In this document: positions 16,536 through 25,725 of the stretch, piece by piece
How positions within the stretch are numbered: the stretch's first letter is position 1
How the letters are laid out: every line of letters starts with the position of its first letter
NCBI GenBank assembly: GCA_002425185.1
Contig: DILT01000018.1
Span: 1-64,000, forward strand
Direction: 5' to 3'
DNA: 64,000 nucleotides
Origin: Flammeovirgaceae bacterium UBA5585
GTDB taxonomy: Bacteria; Bacteroidota; Bacteroidia; Cytophagales; Cyclobacteriaceae
Position numbers and translations under genes: made by a program
The notes under the pieces: model-generated
What the model was told of the DNA's origin: nothing
Databases searched by the model: none
The model's input: the letters and a program-made list of their open reading frames with translations, nothing else

Positions 16536-16994
16536 ATGAACGTTTTCACCAACCCCAACCAACTCCACGTTAATTACGGATTAAAGATAGCCGGTGGGCT
16601 AATCGTCTATTTCCTGATTATGAAATTTGCCGGGCTACTCAATGTGGTTGAGTTGCGTTTGTTGAACGTGATTATCTTGGTGGGAGGTATTTACATGGCC
16701 CTCAAAAAATTTCAGCATACCCACGGTGAACATATTAATTACTTTCGGGCGCTGGTAACCGGTGTAGCTACGGGTGCCATTGCTTCGCTGGTGTTTGCAG
16801 CCTTTTTATTTATTTATGTAACGTTTATTGATGTGCCGTTTATGCAATATATTATCGATAACGAGCCGATGGGTCGTTTTTTAAACCCGTATATCGTCTC
16901 TTTTATTGTAGCACTGGAGGGAGTTTTTTCCGGCTTACTCGTAACCTTTGTATTAATCAATTACATCAACACCGATGAGCCCAATGAAGGCTGA
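16536..16994 (+). CDS. DUF4199 membrane protein
   Basis: A 152-aa protein with four predicted membrane helices (about 15-35, 42-58, 72-95, 120-142). It matches the DUF4199 pattern (YGLKIAGGLIVYFLIM; FQHTHGEHINYFRALVTGVATGAIASLVFA). The function is unknown. It stands alone and ends at a strong terminator (17020-17048). Confidence 0.78.
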   Translation: MNVFTNPNQLHVNYGLKIAGGLIVYFLIMKFAGLLNVVELRLLNVIILVGGIYMALKKFQHTHGEHINYFRALVTGVATGAIASLVFAAFLFIYVTFIDVPFMQYIIDNEPMGRFLNPYIVSFIVALEGVFSGLLVTFVLINYINTDEPNEG

Positions 16995-17019
16995 TTCTTA
17001 ACCATATTAATAATACCCG

Positions 17020-17048
17020 AACCTGTCGGCTCACCGGCAGGTTTTTTT
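17020..17048 (+). terminator. Intrinsic terminator of the DUF4199 gene
   Basis: AACCTGTCGG (17020-17029) pairs with CCGGCAGGTT (17034-17043) around a CTCA loop, followed by a run of T. It lies just upstream of the aminopeptidase gene and isolates it. Confidence 0.88.
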
Positions 17049-17076
17049 AATTTTAAGCACCTATATAGTAAAAGCT

Positions 17077-18375
17077 ATGCGCTATTCTAAAATCAACAAC
17101 CAGCTTTTTATTCAAAACCGAAAACGACTGGTGAAAGAACTCAAACCCGGCTCGGTGGCCGTATTTAATTCCAACGATATCATGCCCACCAATGCCGATG
17201 GTACCATGCGCTTCCGGCAAAACAGCGATTTGTTTTATCTCACCGGGGTGGATCAGGAGGAGTCTATTCTTGTTATATGCCCGGATTATCCGGATAAGAA
17301 GTTGCGCGAAGTATTGTTTTTACGCGAAACCAGCGAGCAGATTGCCACCTGGGAAGGCCACAAACTAACCAAAGCGGAGGCGAGAGAAGTAACGGGTATC
17401 GAAACCATTCTCTGGACATCCGATTTTCACCGTGTGTTCAACACCATGATGGTGATGGGCGGGGTGGAACATGTGTATTTAAATACCAATGAACATTACC
17501 GTGCTGAAGTAAGGGTAGAGAGCCGCGACTCGCGCTTTATCCAATCGTGCAAGGAGCGTTACCCGCTACATAAGTATGAACGGGTTGCACCCATTATGTC
17601 TGCCTTGCGTGCAGTGAAATCGAAATACGAAATTGAATTGATGCAAAAGGCTTGTGACATAACAGAGAAGGCTTTTCGCAGGGTGTTAAAATTTGTGAAG
17701 CCTGGTATTAAGGAATATGAAATTGAAGCTGAATTTATTCATGAATTTATCCGAAACGGTTCAAGAGGGTTTGCGTATGAACCCATCATCGCCTCGGGTG
17801 CCAATGCCTGTGTGCTCCATTACATTGAAAATACCAGTGTCTGTAAAACCGGTGAGGTAATTTTATTAGATGTGGGTGCCGAATACGCAAACTACAATGC
17901 TGACATGACACGGGTGATTCCGGTGAACGGCAGGTTTACTAAGCGGCAAAAGGATGTTTATAATGCTGTACTCCGCGTAAAGCGTGCGGCTTATAAATTG
18001 CTTCGGACGGGCACCATATATTTTGATTATCATAAAGAAGTGCAGAAGGTTATGGAAGGAGAGTTGATGAAGCTAAAGCTTATTGATAAAACTGACATCA
18101 AAAATCAACATCCGGAAAAGCCTGCTGTGATGAAGTATTTTATGCATGGTACCGGCCATCATCTGGGATTGGATGTTCATGATACCGGAAATATGTTTTC
18201 AAAAATGAAAGAGGGAATGGTGTGGACTGTAGAACCAGGCATTTATATTAAAGAAGAGGGTCTTGGTATCCGCCTGGAAAATAACGTAGTGATTACCAAA
18301 ACGGGACTGCACGACCTGATGAAAAATATTCCCATAGAAGCCGAGGAGATTGAAGACCTGATGAACTCAAAATAA
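17077..18375 (+). CDS. pepP: Xaa-Pro aminopeptidase, M24B family
   Basis: A 432-aa aminopeptidase P that removes an N-terminal residue preceding proline. The N-terminal creatinase/AMP-N domain (about 1-150, NRKRLVKELKPGSVAVFNSND) precedes the M24 pita-bread domain. Metal ligands are visible in LLDVGAEYANYNADMTRV (two Asp), the HGTGHHLGLDVHD His, EPGIYI and the final RLENNVVIT Glu. The length fits the family. Its last base overlaps the start of the next gene (TAATG), so the two are cotranscribed. Confidence 0.93.
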   Translation: MRYSKINNQLFIQNRKRLVKELKPGSVAVFNSNDIMPTNADGTMRFRQNSDLFYLTGVDQEESILVICPDYPDKKLREVLFLRETSEQIATWEGHKLTKAEAREVTGIETILWTSDFHRVFNTMMVMGGVEHVYLNTNEHYRAEVRVESRDSRFIQSCKERYPLHKYERVAPIMSALRAVKSKYEIELMQKACDITEKAFRRVLKFVKPGIKEYEIEAEFIHEFIRNGSRGFAYEPIIASGANACVLHYIENTSVCKTGEVILLDVGAEYANYNADMTRVIPVNGRFTKRQKDVYNAVLRVKRAAYKLLRTGTIYFDYHKEVQKVMEGELMKLKLIDKTDIKNQHPEKPAVMKYFMHGTGHHLGLDVHDTGNMFSKMKEGMVWTVEPGIYIKEEGLGIRLENNVVITKTGLHDLMKNIPIEAEEIEDLMNSK

Positions 18376-19178
18376 TGAACAGGAAACGAAAATTCTCAGC
18401 AGCTTTTCTACTAATAACTTTTGTTGCTGTACTCGCACAAGCGCACGAATTCTGGATGCAGCCCCAAAAATTTAAATTTTCGGTTGGTGAAACTGCACAG
18501 ATCAATTTTATGATGGGTGAAAATTTTGTAGGCGAGCGGTGGAATTTAGCTAAGCACCGGTTGCTGAGGTTGGATCATCATGCGGGTTCATATAGTGATG
18601 GACTTATTGAAAGCGTAAATCCCGGAGACGGAAATAACCTGATGGTTAAATTCGCTAAAGAAGGAACACACCTGTTTGTGGTGCAAAGCAATAATGCCTT
18701 TATCGAATTGGAGGGAGAAAAATTCAATGCTTACCTGGAAGAAGATGGCCTTGAGGATGTATTGACTTACCGAAAGAAAAACAATTTACTGGATAAACCT
18801 GCCCGCGAGTATTACGCCCGCTGCGCAAAGCTTTTGCTACAGGCAGGTGCGACAACAGATGATACGTACAAAAAGCAAGTGGGACTGCCGCTGGAAATTG
18901 TTCCGGTGAAAAACCCTTACGCACTTAAGCAGGGTAGTGAAATTAGTTTTCAGGTGCTGTTCGAAGGTAAGCCCTTGCCATTTACTATGGTAAAAGTATG
19001 GAACCGTAAAGACGGCACAACTTTTATGCAGAACATTTATACCCAAAAAGACGGAACCATTACTACACGGCTGAGCAATTCCGGTGCATGGATGGTAAGT
19101 TGCGTAAAGATGGTTCCCGCAAAGGAGGAGGGAGCCGATTGGCAGAGCTATTGGGGTAGTTTGGTGTTTGGATTTTAA
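18375..19178 (+). CDS. DUF4198 periplasmic protein
   Basis: A 267-aa exported protein (signal peptide about 1-23, LLITFVAVLAQA). The mature protein begins HEFWMQPQKFKFSVGETAQINFMMGENF, the DUF4198 signature, with a C-terminal beta-rich domain (FEGKPLPFTMVKVWNRKDGTT, GAWMVSCVKMVPA). DUF4198 proteins are often found with nickel or cobalt uptake systems, and the N-terminal His could bind metal, but no transporter is adjacent. Coupled to the aminopeptidase by a one-base overlap. Confidence 0.8.
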   Translation: MNRKRKFSAAFLLITFVAVLAQAHEFWMQPQKFKFSVGETAQINFMMGENFVGERWNLAKHRLLRLDHHAGSYSDGLIESVNPGDGNNLMVKFAKEGTHLFVVQSNNAFIELEGEKFNAYLEEDGLEDVLTYRKKNNLLDKPAREYYARCAKLLLQAGATTDDTYKKQVGLPLEIVPVKNPYALKQGSEISFQVLFEGKPLPFTMVKVWNRKDGTTFMQNIYTQKDGTITTRLSNSGAWMVSCVKMVPAKEEGADWQSYWGSLVFGF

Positions 19179-19323
19179 AAGCCAGGTATTCAATGATATT
19201 ATACGTCTGTTTTGTGAGTTTGGTGATATAGTGTTTTTGTGGCTTAACGACATGGAATTTTTCTTGCCACGAAATCACAAAGTCACTAAAGAGTAAAATT
19301 GTACCCGACCTAACTTTAAAAAA

Positions 19324-19743
19324 ATGAGTCAATCTATCAACTCCGATAAAGCACCCGAACCGGTAGGCCTTTATCCGCACGCCCGCAAAGTTGGCGGCTT
19401 GCTATTCTTATCGGGCGTTGGCCCCCGCAAAAAAGGTTCAAAGGAGATACCCGGTGTAACACTGGATGCTGCAGGGAATATTATCGCCTACGATATAGCC
19501 GAACAATGCCATGCTGTTTTTCAAAATGTACGCTATATCCTGGAGGCATCCGGTTCGCGGTGGGAGAACCTGGTAGATGTGACCGTATTTCTTACCAACA
19601 TGAAAGCGGACTTTGCCACGTTTAACAGGATTTATGCAGAATATTTCAAGGAGAATCAGCCTTGCCGTACCACCGTGGAGGTTAATGCCCTGCCCACCCC
19701 GATAGCCATCGAATTGAAGTGCATCGCCACGCTAGCTGAATAG
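19324..19743 (+). CDS. ridA: RidA family enamine/imine deaminase
   Basis: A 139-aa RidA/YjgF/Rid-family protein. It has GLYPHARKVGGLLFLSGVGPR, the central VRYILEASGSRWENLVDVTVFLTNM and PCRTTVEVNALP, whose Arg binds the substrate carboxylate in true RidA enzymes. They hydrolyse reactive 2-aminoacrylate and related enamines. It is slightly longer than E. coli RidA (128 aa) and could belong to another Rid subgroup. Confidence 0.88.
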   Translation: MSQSINSDKAPEPVGLYPHARKVGGLLFLSGVGPRKKGSKEIPGVTLDAAGNIIAYDIAEQCHAVFQNVRYILEASGSRWENLVDVTVFLTNMKADFATFNRIYAEYFKENQPCRTTVEVNALPTPIAIELKCIATLAE

Positions 19744-19866
19744 GCTGCATTTAGCTGTTTTTTAAGGGGTTGACGGATAATTTCAACCGTTTGTCCGCTT
19801 CAATACCAAACAATTTGATTAATTTCCTGTTATTTAAACCGTATTAAACAACAACCCCACTGTTGT

Positions 19867-19995
19867 ATGAAATTTATCGGAAACAACATCCGCGAATTTG
19901 ACCTTTTGCGTGTAGTAGTTTGGAGTGTTTTGATTGGTTACGCTTTAACCACCACCCTCTGGACAGGCGTAAAGGTACTTCGCCTTATTTTCTGA
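19867..19995 (+). CDS. 42-aa predicted single-pass membrane protein
   Basis: An ATG-to-TGA frame encodes MKFIGNNIREFDLLRVVVWS followed by VLIGYALTTTLWTGVKVLRLIF. It has one hydrophobic helix (about 16-36) between a charged N-terminus and a basic C-terminus, as in many real small membrane proteins. It lies alone in the 262-bp gap between ridA and the Fe-S carrier gene. No family is recognised, and chance cannot be excluded. Confidence 0.5.
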   Translation: MKFIGNNIREFDLLRVVVWSVLIGYALTTTLWTGVKVLRLIF

Positions 19996-20005
19996 GCGAA
20001 ACCGG

Positions 20006-20332
20006 TTAAACGGAAAAGCTCTCCCCGCATCCGCAGGTGCGCGAAGCATTTGGATTAATAAACTGGAAGCCCTTTCCGTTTAGTCCATCTGAGAAATCAA
20101 GCGTTGTTCCCAACAGATAAAGCAGGCTCTTCTTATCCACTAAAATCTTTACGCCCTTATCTTCAAAAACCTGATCGGCAGGGTTTATAGCTTCATCAAA
20201 AGCCAGGTCGTACATTAATCCGGAGCATCCTCCGCCCTTAACCGATACACGGATATTCGGATCTTCCGTTTTACCTTCTTTGTGGCGGAGTTCAATAATT
20301 TTTTCTTTGGCTTTATCGGTAACGCTAATCAT
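20006..20332 (-). CDS. A-type iron-sulfur carrier (HesB/IscA/ErpA family)
   Basis: A 108-aa protein with the three conserved cysteines of A-type carriers: C in GGGCSGLMY and the C-terminal TCGCGESF pair. It delivers Fe-S clusters to apo-proteins. Residues 1-108 cover the full family length. It lies 11 bp downstream of the 136-aa hypothetical gene and probably shares its transcript. Whether it is closer to ErpA, IscA or SufA cannot be settled by eye. Confidence 0.93.
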   Translation of the reverse strand: MISVTDKAKEKIIELRHKEGKTEDPNIRVSVKGGGCSGLMYDLAFDEAINPADQVFEDKGVKILVDKKSLLYLLGTTLDFSDGLNGKGFQFINPNASRTCGCGESFSV

Positions 20333-20343
20333 AATTCAATCAA

Positions 20344-20754
20344 TTAAGACACAGGATTTAATACAACACTAAAAACGGTTATTGTGTTCATGTCGCGCCC
20401 GTAATAGAGTTTTTGGAGGGCATCGTTTATGTTTCCCGCGCGGAAGTACGAGGTGTGCAATTCGGTATCTCCTTTGGCAACCCACTGTATTGTATAGCTA
20501 TTCTCCTTCTCTTTATAGTTCTGCACATACGCGTGCATTTTCTTTAAGGCATCAAGTTTGTCTGTTCCGGTTTCGTAATGGAATAAAAACGATTGATTAT
20601 GCCTGGGGTTTATGGTGATCAGATCCAGCCGTACCTTACCATCTTTGGTACTGTATTCAAAAACCAGGTCAGACGACCGCAGGCCCAGGTAATCTTTGAT
20701 CTCCTGCTGCATTCGTGCGGCTTCGATATGTATTTCACTGGAAGTCTCCATCAT
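20344..20754 (-). CDS. Conserved hypothetical protein upstream of Fe-S carrier
   Basis: A 136-aa soluble protein with no signal peptide or membrane segment. It has a predicted helical start (IEAARMQQEIKDYLGLRSSD) and a beta-rich middle with LVFEYSTKDGKVRLDLITINPRHNQSFLFHYETG. No family or catalytic motif is recognised. It is transcribed with the A-type carrier 11 bp downstream and divergently from methylmalonyl-CoA epimerase. Confidence 0.7.
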   Translation of the reverse strand: MMETSSEIHIEAARMQQEIKDYLGLRSSDLVFEYSTKDGKVRLDLITINPRHNQSFLFHYETGTDKLDALKKMHAYVQNYKEKENSYTIQWVAKGDTELHTSYFRAGNINDALQKLYYGRDMNTITVFSVVLNPVS

Positions 20755-20828
20755 GTGTTTAAATCGGTAGGGAGAAAACTTTCCAAAAGGCTGAAAAGTT
20801 TCTCAATTTCACGTCAAAGTTAACAATT

Positions 20829-21236
20829 ATGCAAAAACTCGAGCATATCGGAATTGCGGTTAAAAACCTGAACGAGGCCAATGCTTTGTTTGCCCGCTTA
20901 TTAGGAAGAGAACATTATAAGATAGAGGAGGTGGCATCGGAGGGTGTCAGAACTTCCTTTTTTGAACTGGGGGGAGTTAAAATTGAATTATTGGAAGCCA
21001 CACGAGCAGATTCACCAATTGCCAGGTTCATAGAGAAACGAGGGGAGGGAATACATCATTTGGCTTTTGAAGTAGCCGATATCAATAAAAGTATGCAAGG
21101 CTACAAGCAGGATGGATTTGAGCCACTTCAGGCGGTGCCTAAAAAAGGTGCAGATAACAAAATGATTTGTTTTCTGCACCCTAAATCAACACAAGGTGTG
21201 CTGGTTGAATTGTGTCAAGAGATTACCGGCTCTTAG
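20829..21236 (+). CDS. mce: Methylmalonyl-CoA epimerase
   Basis: A 135-aa vicinal-oxygen-chelate protein that interconverts (2S)- and (2R)-methylmalonyl-CoA, in propionate and branched-chain degradation. It has MQKLEHIGIAVKNLNEANALFARLLG, a metal-binding His near the start, GIHHLAFEVADI and the final GVLVELCQ with the ligand Glu. The length is typical. The 3' end overlaps the antisense small lipoprotein gene by 14 bp. Confidence 0.92.
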   Translation: MQKLEHIGIAVKNLNEANALFARLLGREHYKIEEVASEGVRTSFFELGGVKIELLEATRADSPIARFIEKRGEGIHHLAFEVADINKSMQGYKQDGFEPLQAVPKKGADNKMICFLHPKSTQGVLVELCQEITGS

Positions 21237-21390
21237 GGAAATCAGGAACCTCCTTTTTACCGTACTGAACTGCGTTGTAGTAACGCTGCTTTTTCTTCCC
21301 AAGTTTTGTTTCATAGTAAGGCTTGGGAACCGTTGAACATGCCACCGAAAAGATTAAAGCCAAGACAAGCAACACGGATATCTTTCTCAT
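21223..21390 (-). CDS. Small lipoprotein (55 aa)
   Basis: An ATG at 21390 opens a 55-codon frame. It begins MRKISVLLVLALIFSVACST, a lipoprotein signal peptide with the lipobox cysteine at residue 18, and continues VPKPYYETKLGKKKQRYYN..VQYGKKEVPDFPKSR, a basic, tyrosine-rich tail. A good signal sequence in such a short frame is unlikely by chance. Function is unknown. It is convergent with mce and divergent from thiL. Confidence 0.75.
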   Translation of the reverse strand: MRKISVLLVLALIFSVACSTVPKPYYETKLGKKKQRYYNAVQYGKKEVPDFPKSR

Positions 21391-21460
21391 AGTATGCCTT
21401 CTTGTTGTGCATAGATACAGGGGCTGGTCTTCTCAAATCTTTTAAATTGGGTTATAATCT

Positions 21461-21468
21461 TACTTTTG
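21461..21468 (+). promoter_or_regulatory. -7 promoter box of thiL
   Basis: TACTTTTG matches the Bacteroidota -7 consensus TAnnTTTG. No clear TTTG is found at the -33 position. The box lies across an earlier in-frame start codon (21466), so translation must begin downstream, supporting the ATG at 21523. Confidence 0.5.
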
Positions 21469-21522
21469 TGTGACGAACCGCTTACCTGCACGGTGAATGA
21501 ACGGTTACAACCGATTTACAAC

Positions 21523-22566
21523 ATGACTGAAAAACGATCTGAAATAAGTGACCTGGGGGAATTTGGTCTGATTGACCGTATAGCCCAACATACCCAACTC
21601 CAAAATTCTACTTCGGTAGTTGGCATTGGCGATGATGCTGCCGTACTTGACGGTGGTGAGGAGTACATTTTGGTTTCTACCGATTTACTGGCCGAAGGTG
21701 TTCATTTTGATCTGGCCTTTACACCTCTTCATCACCTGGGGCATAAAGCAATATCGGTTAATGTTTCTGACATCGCAGCGATGAATGGTAAGGCCGAACA
21801 GGTGGTGGTGAGCCTGGCGCTTAGCAACCGGTTTTCGGTTGAGGCTGTTGATGCACTATATGAGGGTATACGGGCGGCCTGTCAACAATACAAGGTTGAT
21901 CTTGTTGGGGGTGATACAACAGCTTCGCGCTCAGGATTAATTCTCTCCATCACGGCCGTTGGCCGCGTGCCGAAAGACAAAGTGGTATACCGGTCGGGTG
22001 CAAAGCCGAATGATATTATTTGTGTTACCGGTGATTTGGGGGCATCGTATATCGGGCTGCAGGTATTGGAACGCGAAAAGGAAGTTTATCTCGTGAATCC
22101 GGATATGCAACCGGGGCTCGAAAAATATGAATACATGGTGGGCCGGCAATTAAGGCCCATAGCCCGAACCGATATTGTTTTTGAATTGGCAGAGTTGGGT
22201 ATTAAGCCTACCGCCATGATTGATATTTCGGATGGATTGGCCTCCGAGCTTTTTCACCTTGGTAAAAATTCCGGAGTGGGCACGCGCATTTTTGAAGATA
22301 AGGTTCCTATTGATCAAGCCGCCTATGAAGCTATGGCGCTTGAATTTAAGATCGACCCGATTACCTGTGCCTTGAATGGCGGGGAAGATTACGAACTATT
22401 GTTCACCATTCATCCGGATGATTTTGAGAAAATCAAAAATCACCAGGATATTCATATGATTGGCTACGTTCATGAAAAACCCAATGAACATACCCTGGTT
22501 ACCAAACATGGAAATGCTGTACCCCTTCGCGCGCAGGGCTGGGATCATTTTAAATCAGGTGGCTAA
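21523..22566 (+). CDS. thiL: Thiamine-phosphate kinase
   Basis: A 347-aa kinase that phosphorylates thiamine monophosphate to thiamine pyrophosphate. The family motifs are GIGDDAAVL, LVSTDLLAEGVHFD, HKAISVNVSDIAAMNGKA, GGDTTAS, DISDGLASEL and NGGEDYELLFT. The start at 21523 (MTEKRSEISDLGEFGLID) is chosen over the earlier in-frame codon at 21466 because a promoter box covers the latter. The 3' end overlaps the convergent sensor kinase by 12 bp. Confidence 0.94.
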   Translation: MTEKRSEISDLGEFGLIDRIAQHTQLQNSTSVVGIGDDAAVLDGGEEYILVSTDLLAEGVHFDLAFTPLHHLGHKAISVNVSDIAAMNGKAEQVVVSLALSNRFSVEAVDALYEGIRAACQQYKVDLVGGDTTASRSGLILSITAVGRVPKDKVVYRSGAKPNDIICVTGDLGASYIGLQVLEREKEVYLVNPDMQPGLEKYEYMVGRQLRPIARTDIVFELAELGIKPTAMIDISDGLASELFHLGKNSGVGTRIFEDKVPIDQAAYEAMALEFKIDPITCALNGGEDYELLFTIHPDDFEKIKNHQDIHMIGYVHEKPNEHTLVTKHGNAVPLRAQGWDHFKSGG

Positions 22567-25500
22567 CGGAAGGCTAACGGTAAATTCAGTTCCGGTATTT
22601 TCAGCACTGACAATGGTTAGTTCTCCTTGATTTAGCTGCACAAATTTTTTGCAGAGTATCAAGCCTAAACCGGTTCCCTTTTCGTTGGCCGTGCCTATTT
22701 TAAGCGACAGTTGTTCATCGGCCAAAAGCTTTTCGATGTAGTTGTTATCCATGCCAATCCCCTCATCGGCTATTTTGATAATAGCATGCTGATGATTGCG
22801 GTAGGCTGAGATATGAACATTTTTTCCTTCGCTTGTAAATTTCAATGCATTTGAAACCAGGTTACGCAGGGCCACATACAGCATATTTTCATCGCCATAA
22901 ACCTCAATGTTTTCCGTAACACTGAAGTGAAAATGAATCCGCTTTTTTTCTGCTGTTAGTTGATACAGGTTATATATTTTTCGCAAAGCATCTGTAACAG
23001 AAAAGTTAGCCGGTGTGTACGAAATACTTCCGGTTTGTGACATAGACCAATACAATGTATTATCGATGAGGTCGAGTGAGCTGCTTACCGAGTTGCGGAT
23101 ACTGCGTGCGTGTTTTTTAATAGCCTCTTTCGGGAGTGCATCTACATTTTCAATAATAATGGACAGAAATCCTTTAAGCGTGGTGAGCGGTGAGCGTAAG
23201 TCATGTGAGAGAATGGAAAAAATCAAATCCTTTTTTTGGTTGAGTATTTCCAGTTCTTCTCTCGACTTTTCAATTTCAGCGGTCCGTTCTTTAAGCAGGC
23301 GCTCCAGCCTTTCCTTATCGTGCTTGGTTTTGGTAGCGTATGCCTGAGCCCCTGCGTAGGTAGCTATAAAGAGAAAACACACCGCCAGGGTAATAAACCA
23401 CCAGGTTTGCCAGAACGGAGGAACAATAGTGATTTGAATCGGTTCAGACTCGGCTATTTCATTTTTGATACGTGTCCGTACTTTAAAAGTATAGGTACCG
23501 GGTTTCAGCTTGGAGTAAGATATGGCGTTGCGTATGGTTTCATTCCAGGTCATATCATAATTCTCAAGCATATACTCTACGGTATAGGCGGGCGGCTGAT
23601 GATAACCCGGAACAACAAATTGAATACTAAAATGGGTTTCCTTGGCCGGGAGCTTGATTGCCTTTTTGTTGCGCACATTAACATATAGAGTATTGTTTAT
23701 GTCGCGATAGTTTGAAATACTTAGAATAACGGGCTCTATAGGCTTTGCCAGTGTTGAATTTATTTTCTCAGGATCAAAAATGTTGATGCCGTTAATACCC
23801 CCAAATACCAAATCGCCCGATCGGGTTTTTAAATACGCAAGCCTGTTAAATTCCAAATCCTGAACGCCTTCGCTAATTGTAAAATTGGTAGTAGTTTGGG
23901 CATTGAGATCGTATTTTAAAATTCCCTGATTGGTACTGATCCAGACGTTTCCATCGTTGTCATTTAGGGTTGCATAAACGGTATTGGCGCTGAGTTCTGG
24001 AATATTAAGTTGCCGGACTGATTTTTCAGGGTGATTATCCTCCTGCAGATCAAGCTGCCACAGTCCATTATTGAAAGTGCCTATCCATAATTTATCGTTA
24101 ATTTCCTCAAGCGAGAGCACCATAAAGTACGAGCCGTCCGGACGGGTTAAATCTTTTTCAATGGGTATATAGGTGAAGCTGTAATCCTTGTTCATTCGGG
24201 ATATTCCACCCTGTACGCCTAACCATAACCGATCACGGCTATCCAAATACATAGCTGTTACGTTAGCAATCTGCTTACCGGGTTCATCGGTATAGTTTTT
24301 GAATTGCTGGGTTTCTTTTGTTTTAAGGTTATGGATGTATAAGTGGCCGGTAGAAATAAGGTATAGGTTTTCATTGTGCCTGATAAGCTGACGGGCCATC
24401 CGGTTGTATAATTGATTTTTGAGTGGCTCATAGTACCGGAACGTAGAAGTCTTTTTGTCCATGGTCAGCACGCCAACAGAAGTACCAATGATTAGTGTAT
24501 TTTTATCCAATTCCTGTATATAAACCGGTACAATAATTCGGTCCACTCCTTCAACTTCTATTTTAATACGTTTTACGGTAAAATCTTTCCTGTTGATTTC
24601 ATTAAGATATCCGCCATCGGTGCCTACCAATATGTTGCCATTGTCATCCTCAAATATTCCGCGCACCATTTTATCGGATAGCGAGCGTGTGTTTAACGGA
24701 TCGTTTGTGATATGCAGAAACTTTATTTTATTGGGGTCAAACTTGTTAAGAGCCCCGGTGGCGCCAATCCATATTATTCCGGTTTTATCCTGAATTATAG
24801 AGGTGCAGTTATCGCCACTGATAGACGAAGCCGATAAAGGATTTTTTTTAGCCGTCTTAAATTTCTTTTCCTCCGGACTGTAAACAACCAGGCCTCCTGA
24901 CTTGGTGAGTATCCAGATCAACCCCTGGTTATCCTTAAAAATTTTATTAATGCGATTGAAAAACGGGCTATTTTCCGGGGAGAAGTATTGGACGAATTTT
25001 TTGGTATTCAAATCATAAATTAAAACGCCCTGTTTTTCGGTGCCAATGTATAAGTTATTGTGGGCATCAATTTCCATGGCGGTAACACGGCTGTAAACGG
25101 TAAACTCAACGTTACCCCACTTCAGATTAATAGAATCGATAACATTTCGGTTTTCGAGAATATAGATTTTCCGAACATCACCTACCAGCATGCGGTTGCC
25201 GAATTTAAATAACGAAGTGGCATTGCGTGTATTAAATTCCTGGCGGGTGTATTGTTTTAGTGTATCATTTTCTACAAAAAAGAGGCCGTTGTTAAAGGAA
25301 GTTCCCCAGATTGTACCATCGGCTGTTTGTGCAATATGATTAACAATGGGTATGCCATCCCGGTTGGGTAGTCTTTTTAGTTGATTGGTGTTATAGTTAA
25401 ATTCAACAATGCCGTGATTGCGCGTGGCAATAAGCAACCGCTTTTGAAACGTATCGTAGAAGAGAAAATTAATTTCGCGCCCGCTGATGGAACCGGAATC

Positions 25501-25725
25501 GGGAAGGGTTGTAAAATGGGTAAAGCTTACACCATCGTATTGATATAAACCATCGGCAGCAACCCAAATCAGTCCCTCCGGATCTTGCAGTACATCAACA
25601 ATTTCCGATGAGCGTATAGTGCCGGGTATGGTAAGTTGTTCGAAAATAAGTTGCTCGGGCAAGGCTTGTGATAAACCAGGTCCGGCCAAGAGGCTCAGTG
25701 AGGCGATCAGAACGATTAATCGCAT
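22555..25725 (-). CDS. Periplasmic-propeller sensor histidine kinase
   Basis: A 1056-aa sensor. It has a signal peptide (1-19), two seven-bladed two-component-regulator propellers built of Reg_prop repeats (about 25-670, e.g. DVLQDPEGLIWVAADGLYQYDG), a Y_Y_Y domain (about 690-755, SKLKPGTYTFKVRTR), one membrane helix (about 765-785), a coiled coil, HisKA with phospho-acceptor H841 (SHDLRSP) and a HATPase domain (N box near 955, DEGIGM 987-992, GTGLGL 1017-1022). Unlike the hybrid systems common in this phylum, it lacks a receiver and an AraC domain, so it must signal to a separate regulator. Its start overlaps the stop of the 122-aa gene by one base (TAATG). Confidence 0.92.
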   Translation of the reverse strand: MRLIVLIASLSLLAGPGLSQALPEQLIFEQLTIPGTIRSSEIVDVLQDPEGLIWVAADGLYQYDGVSFTHFTTLPDSGSISGREINFLFYDTFQKRLLIATRNHGIVEFNYNTNQLKRLPNRDGIPIVNHIAQTADGTIWGTSFNNGLFFVENDTLKQYTRQEFNTRNATSLFKFGNRMLVGDVRKIYILENRNVIDSINLKWGNVEFTVYSRVTAMEIDAHNNLYIGTEKQGVLIYDLNTKKFVQYFSPENSPFFNRINKIFKDNQGLIWILTKSGGLVVYSPEEKKFKTAKKNPLSASSISGDNCTSIIQDKTGIIWIGATGALNKFDPNKIKFLHITNDPLNTRSLSDKMVRGIFEDDNGNILVGTDGGYLNEINRKDFTVKRIKIEVEGVDRIIVPVYIQELDKNTLIIGTSVGVLTMDKKTSTFRYYEPLKNQLYNRMARQLIRHNENLYLISTGHLYIHNLKTKETQQFKNYTDEPGKQIANVTAMYLDSRDRLWLGVQGGISRMNKDYSFTYIPIEKDLTRPDGSYFMVLSLEEINDKLWIGTFNNGLWQLDLQEDNHPEKSVRQLNIPELSANTVYATLNDNDGNVWISTNQGILKYDLNAQTTTNFTISEGVQDLEFNRLAYLKTRSGDLVFGGINGINIFDPEKINSTLAKPIEPVILSISNYRDINNTLYVNVRNKKAIKLPAKETHFSIQFVVPGYHQPPAYTVEYMLENYDMTWNETIRNAISYSKLKPGTYTFKVRTRIKNEIAESEPIQITIVPPFWQTWWFITLAVCFLFIATYAGAQAYATKTKHDKERLERLLKERTAEIEKSREELEILNQKKDLIFSILSHDLRSPLTTLKGFLSIIIENVDALPKEAIKKHARSIRNSVSSSLDLIDNTLYWSMSQTGSISYTPANFSVTDALRKIYNLYQLTAEKKRIHFHFSVTENIEVYGDENMLYVALRNLVSNALKFTSEGKNVHISAYRNHQHAIIKIADEGIGMDNNYIEKLLADEQLSLKIGTANEKGTGLGLILCKKFVQLNQGELTIVSAENTGTEFTVSLPLAT

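Noticed and set aside
21391..21522. TPP riboswitch upstream of thiL
   Set aside because: No THI-box motifs are seen, and the -7 box leaves too short a leader.
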